12,087 nt of DNA from Candidatus Brocadiaceae bacterium (GCA_024653795.1 JANLHY010000531.1:1-12087); one strand, 5' to 3'. Positions 5,347-12,086 are shown, counted from the first letter of the stretch. The notes: generated from the letters alone by a model not told the origin. Made by a program: numbers and translations.

Positions 5347-8311
5347 CCGATACGGCGCGACGTCCGTCCGGTGTCAGGCCTACCGCTTTGACACTCCCCG
5401 TGTGTCCTTCCAGGGTGCGCAACCACTGCCCGGACTCCACGTCCCACACCCGCTGCATCTTGTCAGAACTCCCCGATACGGCACAACGTCCGTCCGGCGT
5501 CAGGCTTACCGCTCCGACCCCACCCGTGTGTCCTTCCAGGGTGCACAACTGCAATGACTCCACATCCCGCACTGGTAGCGTCCCGTCCCAAATCCTCCCC
5601 GATACCGCAGAGACAAATTCACTGTGTCCTTCCAGGGTGCGCAGGCACTGCCCGGACTCCACGTTCCACACCCTCAGCTCGCCCATACTCCCCGAAACGG
5701 CACAACGTCCGTCCGGCGTCAGGCTTACCGCTTCGACCCAACCCGTGTATCCTTTCAGGGTGTGCAGACACTGCCCTGACTCCACGTCCCACACCCGCAG
5801 CGTCTTGTCCCAACTCCCCGAAACGGCACGACGTCCGTCCGGCGTCAGGCTTACCGCAGTAACCATACCCGTGTGTCCTTCCAGGGTGCGCAGGCACTGC
5901 CCTGACTCTACGTTCCACACCCTCAGCACCCTCAGCGTCCCGTCCCTACTCCCCGAAACGGCACGACATCCGTTTGGCATCAGGCTTACCGCATGAACAG
6001 AACCCGTGTGTCCTTCCAGGGTGCGCAACCACTGCCCGGACTCCACGTCCCACACCCGCAGCGTACTGTCACCACTCCCCGAAACGGCACGACGTCCGTC
6101 CGGCGTCAGACTTACCGTTGAGACCTCTCTCGTGTGTCCTTCCAGGGTATGCAGGGTTCCCGGATGCGGGTTAAAAGGTGGGAGAGATGATTTGTTGTGC
6201 AGAATAGTTCTGGTTCCCATGTTATTCTCAATGATTTTACTTGCCGTATCATGCACAGATCCTGCGTTTGCCGAATTATACGCCTGCTGGATACAGAACA
6301 GGGGATGTGCCGCATATTTGACAAAGTTATGTGCCTCACTATTTACAAATTGTGAAAAGACCTTTAGTTTATGCAAACGTGTTGGATTGTTGATGATCCT
6401 CTGTGTGTCTGCATCAATCTCTTCATTTGTCCAGGGTCTTACGGATTCAATGACCTTTGGCAACGGTATATCCTTTGGTTCCGGCATCGGGTATTTCACC
6501 GGGTCTTGTGCATGGCGGTCGCGCGCATTGCTCCACCTCCGCGCATATTCAATGATTTCATCCGTGTATCGCCTTATTTCTTCCTCTCTTCTTTGTTCCG
6601 CTTCCCTTTCTGCCCTGCCTTCCGGAATCTCATGCATTGCCACGTCATAATCCTTCACAAGCTCATACGTCAGCCCCGCCTTGCATTTTGCCTCAATGAA
6701 GTTGAGGTCACAAAGCAATTCAATACATTCATCCCCCTTGTCAGCTTCGCCCAAATGGTGACAGAGGTATTGAAAGAAATAGCCGTCATCCGGCCCGGTG
6801 TGCCAGCCGCCGGGACACTGTTTGCGATAGGCGTCGAGCAGTGTATGGTGCAGGGTTTTTGGTTCGCCAGCCTTGCGGGTGGCAAAGTCGTACAGGAGGT
6901 CGTGCAGACGGAAGCGGCGCTCAACGGCCTTGCCAGATGGGGTGGTCTTCTGGTCGAGTTGGATGAGGGAGCGTTCAAAAAGGTTTATAATGAGATCCGT
7001 GGTGTCAAGATCGTCCAGGCGTCCGGTGTGCGCCCAAAGGGTGCGGACGGCGGCTTCGGGCACGGTGCGGTCGGTTGCAAAAACTGCCAGTTCAGCAAAA
7101 CGGCGCTGCTCATCAGGCGGGAGTATGTCCACGCTCACCTGCATGGCGCGCCAGATGTTCTGGTGCTGTTCGTTGATTGCCTTACCGTCAGCAATCTTCT
7201 CCAGGTCTGCGCGCTTCAGGCGTTGCAGGATGGCGCCCCAGTCGCCGCCGCGCTTTTTCACCATGCCGCCGCACAGGGCAACGGCCAGCGGTAAGCATCC
7301 GCATTCCTTAACAACCTCGCGCGCCTCTTGCGGCAAGGCGGAACGCTCTACCTCCACTGCGTCGGCCAGGAGTTGCATGGCTTCGGTCTCGGTAAAGAGC
7401 GACACCTGCACACTCTCACCGTGCAGGGTATGAAGCACCCCGGCGTCACGGGTAGTAATCAATGCCCTGCAGCGCGCGCCGAGGACGTCAAACGCCTGGG
7501 CGTCGCGTGTATTCCAGACGTCATCCAGGACAAGGAGAACGGCCTTCTGTGCGAGGAGTTGCCGGAGTATCCCTTGTCCTTGCTCCACGGTCTTAAAATC
7601 ATCCTGTCCGCCCAGGTACTTTGATACATCCCGATGAAGCTTGACCAAGTCCGGCTGCTGACCCACGGCTACCCAGAGAATGCCGTCGGGATAGGAGCGA
7701 CGAATCTCGCGGTCACGGGCAAGGGCTGCCGCCAGCACTGATTTGCCGATCCCTCCCATACCTTGCATCCCCACGCGGGCGGTAGTTCCGGTAATGATCA
7801 CCGGCTTTTGCAGATCCACCAGCAGGGCGTCCTTGACGCGGCGCAGGAGTTCCGGGCGTCCCAAAAAATGGGGCGGGAGGTTCGGCACGCCAAATAGACC
7901 ACCCAGCGGCGGCTCAGTGCGGTGGAGGTTTTCGATAAGTTTGGCGAGTTGTGTCTGGTATTGGGCGTCGTCATGGAAGTCGTCGCAATGAAGCAGGGAC
8001 AATTCACCGGGAAGGTGTTCCTCGACGTTACCCAAACGAAGGATGGGCACTACTATCTTGTCGAGTTCAAGCGCCCAGCGCCACTCCTGGCGGACATAGT
8101 CGGAGAGGGCAGCCCTGGGGCCGGCCACGAGGATAAGCCTGTTGCGTGCCCGTATGGCGTCGGCGATTTCCTGGTAGAAGGTAAGCTGCCTGCTCGGCAT
8201 GTCTACCCGATCGAACCAGACATCAAAACCCGCCTTCTTCAAGTCATCATAAAGCCGACTGACAAACGGCTCGTCATCCCCGCGTGCGTATGAAAGAAAT
8301 ATCTTCGTCAT
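5195..8311 (-). CDS. TIR-NB-ARC-WD40 STAND protein, frameshifted near its C-terminus
   Basis: Start ATG at 8311 is favoured: AGGAGGT (8327-8321) is nine bases upstream, and the protein then opens directly with the TIR strand MTKIFLSYARGDDEPF. Domains by residue from that start: TIR 1-130 (SYAR box; putative catalytic Glu 76 in SDYVRQEW, placed by analogy with SARM1), NB-ARC about 145-480 with P-loop GMGGIGKS (184-191), Walker B LLVLDDVW (259-266), ALITTRD (283-289), GCLPLA (338-343) and an MHD-like LHDLLYDFA (469-477). A charged helical linker at 540-720 follows, then WD40 repeats from about 720. Seven TLEGHT...SG...LRVWDVESG units can be counted, but the seventh is completed only in another frame ending at 4861. 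TIR proteins of this kind typically cleave NAD on activation, and STAND ATPases with WD40 sensors act as death or antiphage switches; that role here is inference. GC content is higher than in the flanking genes. Confidence 0.9.
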   Translation of the reverse strand: MTKIFLSYARGDDEPFVSRLYDDLKKAGFDVWFDRVDMPSRQLTFYQEIADAIRARNRLILVAGPRAALSDYVRQEWRWALELDKIVVPILRLGNVEEHLPGELSLLHCDDFHDDAQYQTQLAKLIENLHRTEPPLGGLFGVPNLPPHFLGRPELLRRVKDALLVDLQKPVIITGTTARVGMQGMGGIGKSVLAAALARDREIRRSYPDGILWVAVGQQPDLVKLHRDVSKYLGGQDDFKTVEQGQGILRQLLAQKAVLLVLDDVWNTRDAQAFDVLGARCRALITTRDAGVLHTLHGESVQVSLFTETEAMQLLADAVEVERSALPQEAREVVKECGCLPLAVALCGGMVKKRGGDWGAILQRLKRADLEKIADGKAINEQHQNIWRAMQVSVDILPPDEQRRFAELAVFATDRTVPEAAVRTLWAHTGRLDDLDTTDLIINLFERSLIQLDQKTTPSGKAVERRFRLHDLLYDFATRKAGEPKTLHHTLLDAYRKQCPGGWHTGPDDGYFFQYLCHHLGEADKGDECIELLCDLNFIEAKCKAGLTYELVKDYDVAMHEIPEGRAEREAEQRREEEIRRYTDEIIEYARRWSNARDRHAQDPVKYPMPEPKDIPLPKVIESVRPWTNEEIDADTQRIINNPTRLHKLKVFSQFVNSEAHNFVKYAAHPLFCIQQAYNSANAGSVHDTASKIIENNMGTRTILHNKSSLPPFNPHPGTLHTLEGHTREVSTVSLTPDGRRAVSGSGDSTLRVWDVESGQWLRTLEGHTGSVHAVSLMPNGCRAVSGSRDGTLRVLRVWNVESGQCLRTLEGHTGMVTAVSLTPDGRRAVSGSWDKTLRVWDVESGQCLHTLKGYTGWVEAVSLTPDGRCAVSGSMGELRVWNVESGQCLRTLEGHSEFVSAVSGRIWDGTLPVRDVESLQLCTLEGHTGGVGAVSLTPDGRCAVSGSSDKMQRVWDVESGQWLRTLEGHTGSVKAVGLTPDGRRAVSDGELGQDASGMGRGVREVLSNDSIICTHWYKCYKIPAVYHISFAHRSFVW
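5300..6150 (-). repeat. WD40-encoding tandem repeats, about 126 bases per unit
   Basis: Seven direct repeats at DNA level encode the WD40 blades. The phrases for TLEGHTG, LTPDGRRAVSGS and LRVWDVESGQ recur almost unchanged. Blade two carries an exact 9-base tandem duplication (5918-5935) giving LRVLRVW. Blade four is one residue short (SGSMGELRVW). Blade five lacks about ten residues between two AVS motifs. High identity between units suggests recent amplification or gene conversion. Confidence 0.85.
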
Positions 8312-8341
8312 TTTTCCCATACCTCCTGTTTGTTTATGCGA

Positions 8342-8371
8342 GTTATAGCATAACAATATCTATTTCTGCAA
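8342..8371 (-). promoter_or_regulatory. Promoter candidate for the STAND gene
   Basis: On the minus strand TTGCAG (8371-8366) and TATAAC (8347-8342) are 18 bases apart, with the start near 8335 and the ATG at 8311. The -10 is five of six to consensus; the -35 is weak. The site lies outside the proposed end of the IS91 element, so the gene could keep its own promoter. Confidence 0.4.
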
Positions 8372-8406
8372 TGCCAAATGATTTCAAGTTTCCCTTTCTT
8401 CCTGTA

Positions 8407-8439
8407 AGCCCTGAGGCTGTGAACTTAACGCCTTCGGCG
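8407..8439 (-). other. Candidate IS91-type origin end (two small hairpins and GTTC)
   Basis: Downstream of the transposase and its small partner ORF, the minus strand has CGCC-GAA-GGCG (8439-8429), then TTAA, then GTTC (8424-8421), and a second stem AGCC/GGCT (8418-8407). IS91-family elements end in a stem-loop origin next to a short target such as GTTC or CTTG. The placement fits, but the stems are short and no second copy is available for comparison. Confidence 0.3.
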
Positions 8440-8444
8440 GACTT

Positions 8445-8684
8445 TTACTCAACACACTCCATGGTATAGTTATTACACCCCGGACATCCAACCTTGGGCA
8501 TGTATCCTTTATAATATTCCTTGTTGAATTTAGCCATCCCTATCCCTGCATCAACGACTGCTTCATTGACCAAAAGCTCAATTCCACAGATGGAACAACG
8601 GCAACTGTACTCCTTTGGTGGTGGGCCGAATGGCTCCTCCTCCATTCCTTTCATCACGATTGGGTTCTTTCTCTCTTTGCTCAT
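8445..8684 (-). CDS. Small zinc-ribbon-like protein overlapping the transposase gene
   Basis: A 79-residue frame whose ATG (8684) lies inside the 3' end of the transposase gene in a different frame, overlapping it by 107 bases. AAAAAGGGG about six bases upstream is a good ribosome binding site. Cysteines are arranged as CRCSIC (28-33) and CPGC (67-70) with a further Cys at 77, which suggests a zinc-binding fold. The N-terminus is charged and proline-rich (EEEPFGPPPKEYSC). I do not recognise a family. It may be a passenger or accessory gene of the IS91 element, or a host gene whose start was overrun by the insertion. Its length, motif and start site argue against a chance frame. Confidence 0.6.
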   Translation of the reverse strand: MSKERKNPIVMKGMEEEPFGPPPKEYSCRCSICGIELLVNEAVVDAGIGMAKFNKEYYKGYMPKVGCPGCNNYTMECVE

Positions 8685-9894
8685 ACTTACCCCTTTTTAT
8701 CTCTTCATGCTCATCATAAATCACCCCATAACGGGGATGCCATATCATACACACATCCATCTCCTTGCCACAATGTGGACAGACAAACGGGTCTTTCCCT
8801 GTACTCTCCTTGTATCTCTCCCTATAACTCTTCCGCCCTATTATCTTTATCGCCCCATTCGCTATCCTTTTCACTCTCGACAACGCCTTTCGCACTATCT
8901 CCTTCACCACTTCAAACGTCTTGGTCGCTTGCACTCCATAATATCTTATCCTCTTAAATCCTTTCGGAAGTATATGCTGGATCATCCTCCCTATAAACGT
9001 ATACACATCCACTATCTCTGTCTCTACTTTCTCCGTCTTGTGCGACCTATAATGATATTTTACTCTCTCTCCATCATATCTATCTATCCTTCTTATCGAT
9101 ATCGGTGGACTCACCACATACTTCGCTAAATATCTCGCCAAACTCTCATACCGCCCGGGCACCTCCCCCTTCTGCACATTCGCTACAAATCCTCTCGGAT
9201 AACTCTTATAACAATTATCCACTATCCTATCCACCTCTTCCGTATCCATTTCCTTTCGTATCATCTCCAATAAATACCACTGCCACTTCTTATGCAACAT
9301 CGGATACGGTAAATACTCCAAATGTTCCCACTCCACGCTCTTCTTGTCCATTCCTCCGCTCGTTGCTATGATATGCAAGTGCGGATTATAATGCCCATTT
9401 CTCCCATGCGTCTGCAATACTACTATATACCCCCCTTCTATCTCCTTCCGGCTCACTTTGCTAAAAAAATCATCCATACACTTCACTCCACTCACCATCA
9501 GCTTACCAAACAACTTCTCCTCATTATTATAAAACGTCTTCCTTAATTTCTCCGGTATCGTCAATACTATATGTCTATAGATCACCCCTTCGTGCAACTT
9601 CTCGCTTACCTGACTCACCCACTCATCCACATACACCTTCCCGCATCTCAAACACAACGTACTCTTGCAACTCATTGATACCACTCTACTTCCCTGCCCG
9701 CAACCAAAACATAAATATCCTATATACCCCATCTCTTCTGGGTTGCCACAGTTTATCATCTTCTTTGCCTGTTCTTCATAATACGGCTCACTATACCTTG
9801 GATATACCTTCTTAAATCCTTCCCAATGGTCGTTAAATATCTGCTTGAATACATTCCATCCTTTTATCTCTTTAGCTTCCATATTAACTGCCAT
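8578..9894 (-). CDS. IS91-family HUH transposase
   Basis: Rolling-circle type transposase of 438 residues, close to full family length. The N-terminal zinc-binding region shows C49, CFGC (62-65), C76 and CLRC (81-84). The HUH metal motif is HYNPHLHII with H172 and H174. Two tyrosines spaced by four in ARYLAKYV (Y255, Y259) fit the Y2 arrangement of IS91 relatives, which nick and join single DNA strands. A C-terminal CPHC pair (372-375) lies before the basic tail. Such elements have no inverted repeats and make no target duplication, so the ends cannot be read directly. The ATG at 9894 has a weak GAAGAG site; an in-frame ATG at 9882 is an alternative. The gene appears intact. Confidence 0.93.
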   Translation of the reverse strand: MAVNMEAKEIKGWNVFKQIFNDHWEGFKKVYPRYSEPYYEEQAKKMINCGNPEEMGYIGYLCFGCGQGSRVVSMSCKSTLCLRCGKVYVDEWVSQVSEKLHEGVIYRHIVLTIPEKLRKTFYNNEEKLFGKLMVSGVKCMDDFFSKVSRKEIEGGYIVVLQTHGRNGHYNPHLHIIATSGGMDKKSVEWEHLEYLPYPMLHKKWQWYLLEMIRKEMDTEEVDRIVDNCYKSYPRGFVANVQKGEVPGRYESLARYLAKYVVSPPISIRRIDRYDGERVKYHYRSHKTEKVETEIVDVYTFIGRMIQHILPKGFKRIRYYGVQATKTFEVVKEIVRKALSRVKRIANGAIKIIGRKSYRERYKESTGKDPFVCPHCGKEMDVCMIWHPRYGVIYDEHEEIKRGKYEQREKEPNRDERNGGGAIRPTTKGVQLPLFHLWN

Positions 9895-10060
9895 TGTATA
9901 CTCTTCTCTATCTTATTACCACCATTACCCTTACAACCACACCTCCCGCAAACCCGCTTAAATAAAATGAAAATTCCTATACAATCAAATTACCTGATAT
10001 TGTGCGATATATTCTGTGCAAATCGTAAAATTTATTACCTCAATCCAGCGGTAAGAGAAG
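9895..10060. other. Gene-free AT-rich flank of the transposase gene
   Basis: No gene on either strand. It should hold the transposase promoter and the left end of the IS91 element, but no convincing -35/-10 pair or end motif can be picked out. Confidence 0.5.
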
Positions 10061-10266
10061 AGATTGCTTCGCCTCCGGCTCGCAATGACAAGATAAAAAA
10101 GGCAACGACAAGATAAAAGACGCAACGACAAAAGAGGCTGTATGCAATGACTCAATACGCACGTTATTGCGAGGGCGAAAGCCCGAAGCAATCTTTCCAA
10201 AAACGCCATTCCGGGCGAATCAGCGAGGAATCTCATGGGTTTGCTTCGCTTCCGCTCGCAATGGTA
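10061..10266. repeat. Cluster of GATTGCTTCG...CTCGCAATGAC-type interspersed repeats
   Basis: Copies in both orientations: 10061-10090 (forward), 10162-10196 (reverse), a more diverged reverse copy at 10206-10235 and a forward copy at 10240-10266. Each has the form GATTGCTTCG, a short GC-rich centre, and CTCGCAAT. After the first copy, a tail unit of about 20 bases is tandemly repeated (10085-10104, 10105-10124, and a longer one to 10146), each containing a(t/c)gacaa and ending in gca. Such repeats are widespread in bacterial intergenic regions and do not code. Confidence 0.7.
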
Positions 10267-10269
10267 ATA

Positions 10270-10317
10270 TGAAAAAAGAAGGTGGATTCGGCGTAAAAAA
10301 CGACGCCTTAATCCACC
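10270..10317 (-). terminator. Rho-independent terminator of proC
   Basis: Read on the minus strand downstream of the proC stop, GGTGGATT (10317-10310) pairs with AATCCACC (10288-10281), and GGCGT (10307-10303) pairs with ACGCC (10294-10290), giving a 13-pair stem with a small bulge and an 8-base loop. It is followed by TTCTTTTTTC. Position, stem and T-run all fit. The same GGTGGATT...AATCCACC design is also a common dispersed repeat, so a repeat may have been recruited as terminator. Confidence 0.75.
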
Positions 10318-10351
10318 CTACCTCACTTACTGTATTTTGGTGGTTTGATAT

Positions 10352-11167
10352 TTATAACAATTCGCCCAATTTCTTTGATTTCAAGGTAGCGGCTTCTACG
10401 GCGTTTATAACAGCGGATTTGAATCCATAGTCTTCTAATTTGCTTAATCCCTCGATAGTAGTTCCTCCTGGTGACGTCACGGCATCCTTTAATTGAGCAG
10501 GGTGTTGTCCTGTTTCCAATACCATCTTTGCAGACCCCATTACAGTTTGCGCCGCAAGGACGGTAGCCACGTCTCTTGGCAAACCCATCTTGACTCCCCC
10601 ATCAGACAATGCCTCGATAAACATATATACATACGCAGGACCGCTTCCGCTCAGACCTGTTACGGCATCAAGATACTTCTCATCCAGCCGGAATACCTTT
10701 CCAACGGCATTAAATAAATCATGAACCAACTGCCCATCGGCATCGGTTGCAGACTTGCCCAGGGCAAAGGCAGTGGCTGATACACCTATTAAACATGGAG
10801 TATTTGGCATTACACGGATGATTCGAACACCTGCCTGTAGTCTGGATTCAATAAATTGTATCGGTATACCTGCTGCTATGGACACCACTAAATGGCGTCT
10901 GGTAATATCATTCTTTAGCTGGTCAAGCACTTCGCCCATCATTTGCGGCTTAACGGCTAATACGACAACATCGGCAAAGGATGCAACGTCTTTGTTGTTT
11001 TGGGTGGTCTTTATACTGATCTCTTTAGTCAACATTTTGCATCGTTCTACAACCACATCACTAACCATGATATTGCCGGCTTCACTCAATTTTGCATTAA
11101 TGATGCCCTTGCAGAGCGCTTCTCCCATCTTCCCGCCGCCGATAAATCCGATCTTTTCTTTTAGCAT
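10352..11167 (-). CDS. proC: Pyrroline-5-carboxylate reductase
   Basis: Last step of proline synthesis: NAD(P)H-dependent reduction of 1-pyrroline-5-carboxylate to proline in the cytoplasm. The 271 residues match the family length. An N-terminal Rossmann fold opens with IGFIGGGKMGEAL, followed by VVLAVKPQ and the RVMPNTPCLIGVSATAF segment. The C-terminal signature VTGLSGSGPAYVYMFIEALS and the SPGGTTIEGL loop are intact and belong to the dimerisation and substrate-binding domain. The ATG at 11167 follows AAGGA by about ten bases. It has a strong promoter at 11269-11296 and a terminator at 10270-10317, so it is a single-gene transcript. Its leader contains a perfect 10-base-pair hairpin. Confidence 0.97.
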   Translation of the reverse strand: MLKEKIGFIGGGKMGEALCKGIINAKLSEAGNIMVSDVVVERCKMLTKEISIKTTQNNKDVASFADVVVLAVKPQMMGEVLDQLKNDITRRHLVVSIAAGIPIQFIESRLQAGVRIIRVMPNTPCLIGVSATAFALGKSATDADGQLVHDLFNAVGKVFRLDEKYLDAVTGLSGSGPAYVYMFIEALSDGGVKMGLPRDVATVLAAQTVMGSAKMVLETGQHPAQLKDAVTSPGGTTIEGLSKLEDYGFKSAVINAVEAATLKSKKLGELL

Positions 11168-11205
11168 ACGATACCGTTCCTTTTTAAATAATTATTAGAG
11201 GATGC

Positions 11206-11229
11206 AGGGGTTGAAGATTTTCAACCCCT
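11206..11229 (-). repeat. Perfect palindromic hairpin in the proC leader
   Basis: AGGGGTTGAA (11206-11215) and TTCAACCCCT (11220-11229) form a perfect ten-pair stem with a four-base loop, and pairing resumes beyond one mismatch. It lies within the predicted proC 5' leader, about 39 bases before the ATG. No T-run follows on the minus strand, so it is not a plain terminator. It is either a dispersed palindromic repeat or a leader structure affecting message stability. Confidence 0.6.
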
Positions 11230-11268
11230 ACATTAAATTAGTGTTAAACAAGCTTCGGCTTTTCGTGG

Positions 11269-11296
11269 ATTATATCCTTATTTTTACATACGTCAA
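11269..11296 (-). promoter_or_regulatory. Promoter of proC
   Basis: On the minus strand TTGACG (11296-11291) and a perfect TATAAT (11274-11269) are separated by 16 bases. Transcription would start near 11262, giving a leader of about 95 bases. It is arranged back to back with the plus-strand promoter at 11343-11371. Confidence 0.7.
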
Positions 11297-11329
11297 GGAC
11301 GGAATACAGCGACTGGAAACAGTTGTATC

Positions 11330-11356
11330 AGTAAAAGTTGCTTTGACACTTTTACT
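11330..11356 (+). promoter_or_regulatory. Operator-like inverted repeat over the -35 box
   Basis: AGTAAAAGT (11330-11338) and ACTTTTACT (11348-11356) are a perfect 9-base inverted repeat with a 9-base spacer. The TTGACA -35 box (11343-11348) lies in the spacer and touches the right arm, a classical position for a repressor site. Confidence 0.55.
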
Positions 11357-11371
11357 ATATTCACATATAAT
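11343..11371 (+). promoter_or_regulatory. Perfect-consensus sigma70 promoter
   Basis: TTGACA (11343-11348), 17 bases, TATAAT (11366-11371): both boxes and the spacing are ideal. Transcription would start near 11378 on the plus strand. The next gene begins 237 bases later, so the promoter makes either a small RNA or a long leader. Confidence 0.75.
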
Positions 11372-11377
11372 TTCTGA

Positions 11378-11480
11378 AGTAATTATTGTTTGAGATATCA
11401 AATCGGCTGTCTTTAGGCGCTTTCTTATTTGTACAACCGAAGCGGTTACGCACCAATAGGTGCTTATAAAAATATTTTGA
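11378..11480 (+). ncRNA. Candidate small RNA or structured leader
   Basis: Downstream of the perfect promoter there is no ORF with a ribosome binding site until 11615. The predicted transcript contains two adjacent hairpins, AACCG-AAG-CGGTT (11435-11447) and GCACC-AATA-GGTGC (11450-11463), the second followed by an A/T-rich tract ending in TTTT. That could be a weak terminator for an RNA of roughly 100 bases. I recognise no known RNA family or riboswitch. The 3' end is a guess. Confidence 0.35.
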
Positions 11481-11498
11481 CATTTTTAGCAAAAAAAT

Positions 11499-11576
11499 GT
11501 AGCGCCGATCCCTTGTGGTCTGCCAATGGTGGGGGATAAACCACCCGCGCTACGGATTCCGACTCGTTCGGGTTAG
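11499..11576. repeat. Stem-loop element in the leader region
   Basis: GTAGCGC (11499-11505) and GCGCTAC (11547-11553) are perfect inverted repeats enclosing a second stem GGTGG/CCACC (11528-11532 with 11541-11545). The GC-rich block continues to about 11576 and stands out from its AT-rich surroundings, like a dispersed palindromic repeat inserted between promoter and gene. Confidence 0.45.
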
Positions 11577-11614
11577 GGTATTTCATTAAAAATAAAATAT
11601 AATGAGGAGATTGC

Positions 11615-11884
11615 ATGGATCAGAAGGAAGAGAAGGGATACACCACTTACCAACAAAAGGTTATCAGGCGTTTTTATGAGAACAAAGACCTTCGCCTAAT
11701 ACAAAAGTTGGGAGAGTTAGTATCAAATTTGTATGTGGAAACGAATGAAAAAAAGCGGGAATCCGGATGGAAGAAGATAAAGGAAATACTTATCGACCTA
11801 AAGGTGCATCCGCATGAGGTTGAATTTCTGACCAAGGATAAAAATCTTGTCGTAATTTCCAAAAAATTGGCAGAGATGTTTTAA
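11615..11884 (+). CDS. Hypothetical 89-residue protein
   Basis: The ATG at 11615 follows GAGGAG by five bases, a good ribosome binding site. The protein is highly charged and largely helical: YQQKVIRRFYENKDLRLIQK, KLGELVSNLYVE, then a Lys/Glu-rich stretch (NEKKRESGWKKIKEI), and a C-terminal half with HPHEVEFLTKDKNLVVISKK. There is no signal peptide, membrane segment or cysteine motif. I do not recognise the family. The nearest upstream promoter is the regulated-looking one at 11343-11371, which would give it a leader of about 237 bases. The gene looks real from its start site, length and composition. Confidence 0.75.
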   Translation: MDQKEEKGYTTYQQKVIRRFYENKDLRLIQKLGELVSNLYVETNEKKRESGWKKIKEILIDLKVHPHEVEFLTKDKNLVVISKKLAEMF

Positions 11885-11923
11885 TGTGAAGCGTTTGCTG
11901 CAGCAAGAGGCAGGGGGGATAAA

Positions 11924-12086
11924 CCCATAAGCGCTAACTTGTTTTTGCTATTTTTTTATCAGGTTGGGATAGTGCTATTATTTTTTATGAGGATAAGAAA
12001 ACCTCATAATTCGAAATTCCTTGTTCGATATTCGTTATTCAATACACGGTTAAATTGATCCGTCATTTTAAGTTAGCGCTTATGGG
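11924..12086. repeat. MITE-like segment with 17-bp perfect inverted repeats
   Basis: CCCATAAGCGCTAACTT (11924-11940) and its exact reverse complement (12070-12086) bound a 163-base non-coding segment. The interior is AT-rich and holds repeated TTCGA/ATTCG words. This fits a miniature inverted-repeat element. The right copy ends at the window edge, so it could also be the end of a larger element continuing outside. Confidence 0.6.

Larger units (their letters stand above)
8407..9894 (-). mobile_element. IS91-type insertion sequence, boundaries uncertain
   Basis: Unit containing the HUH transposase and probably the overlapping zinc-ribbon ORF. The right (origin) end is proposed near 8425 from a hairpin next to GTTC. 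The left end lies somewhere between 9895 and about 10060, where repeats of another type begin. Only the transposase is certain. Confidence 0.55.

Noticed and set aside
5256..5996. Long plus-strand frame of 246 codons across the WD40 region
   Set aside because: It is the antisense of the WD40 repeats; the repeated SRVRxHCPDSTxHT pattern simply mirrors the blade repeats on the minus strand, and no start site supports it.
6371..7294. Plus-strand frame of 307 codons
   Set aside because: It lies wholly antisense to the linker and NB-ARC region, which have clear motifs on the minus strand; long antisense frames are expected in this GC-richer stretch.
8521..9129. Plus-strand frame of 202 codons
   Set aside because: Antisense to the transposase gene, whose HUH, zinc and tyrosine motifs fix the coding strand.
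11477..11505. Second promoter starting at TTGACA 11477
   Set aside because: A perfect -35 is present, but at 17 bases the sequence is TAGCGC and no acceptable -10 occurs at 16-18 bases.
11598..11603. TATAAT just upstream of the 89-residue gene
   Set aside because: It abuts the ribosome binding site; transcription would begin about five bases before the ATG, and no -35 is found.
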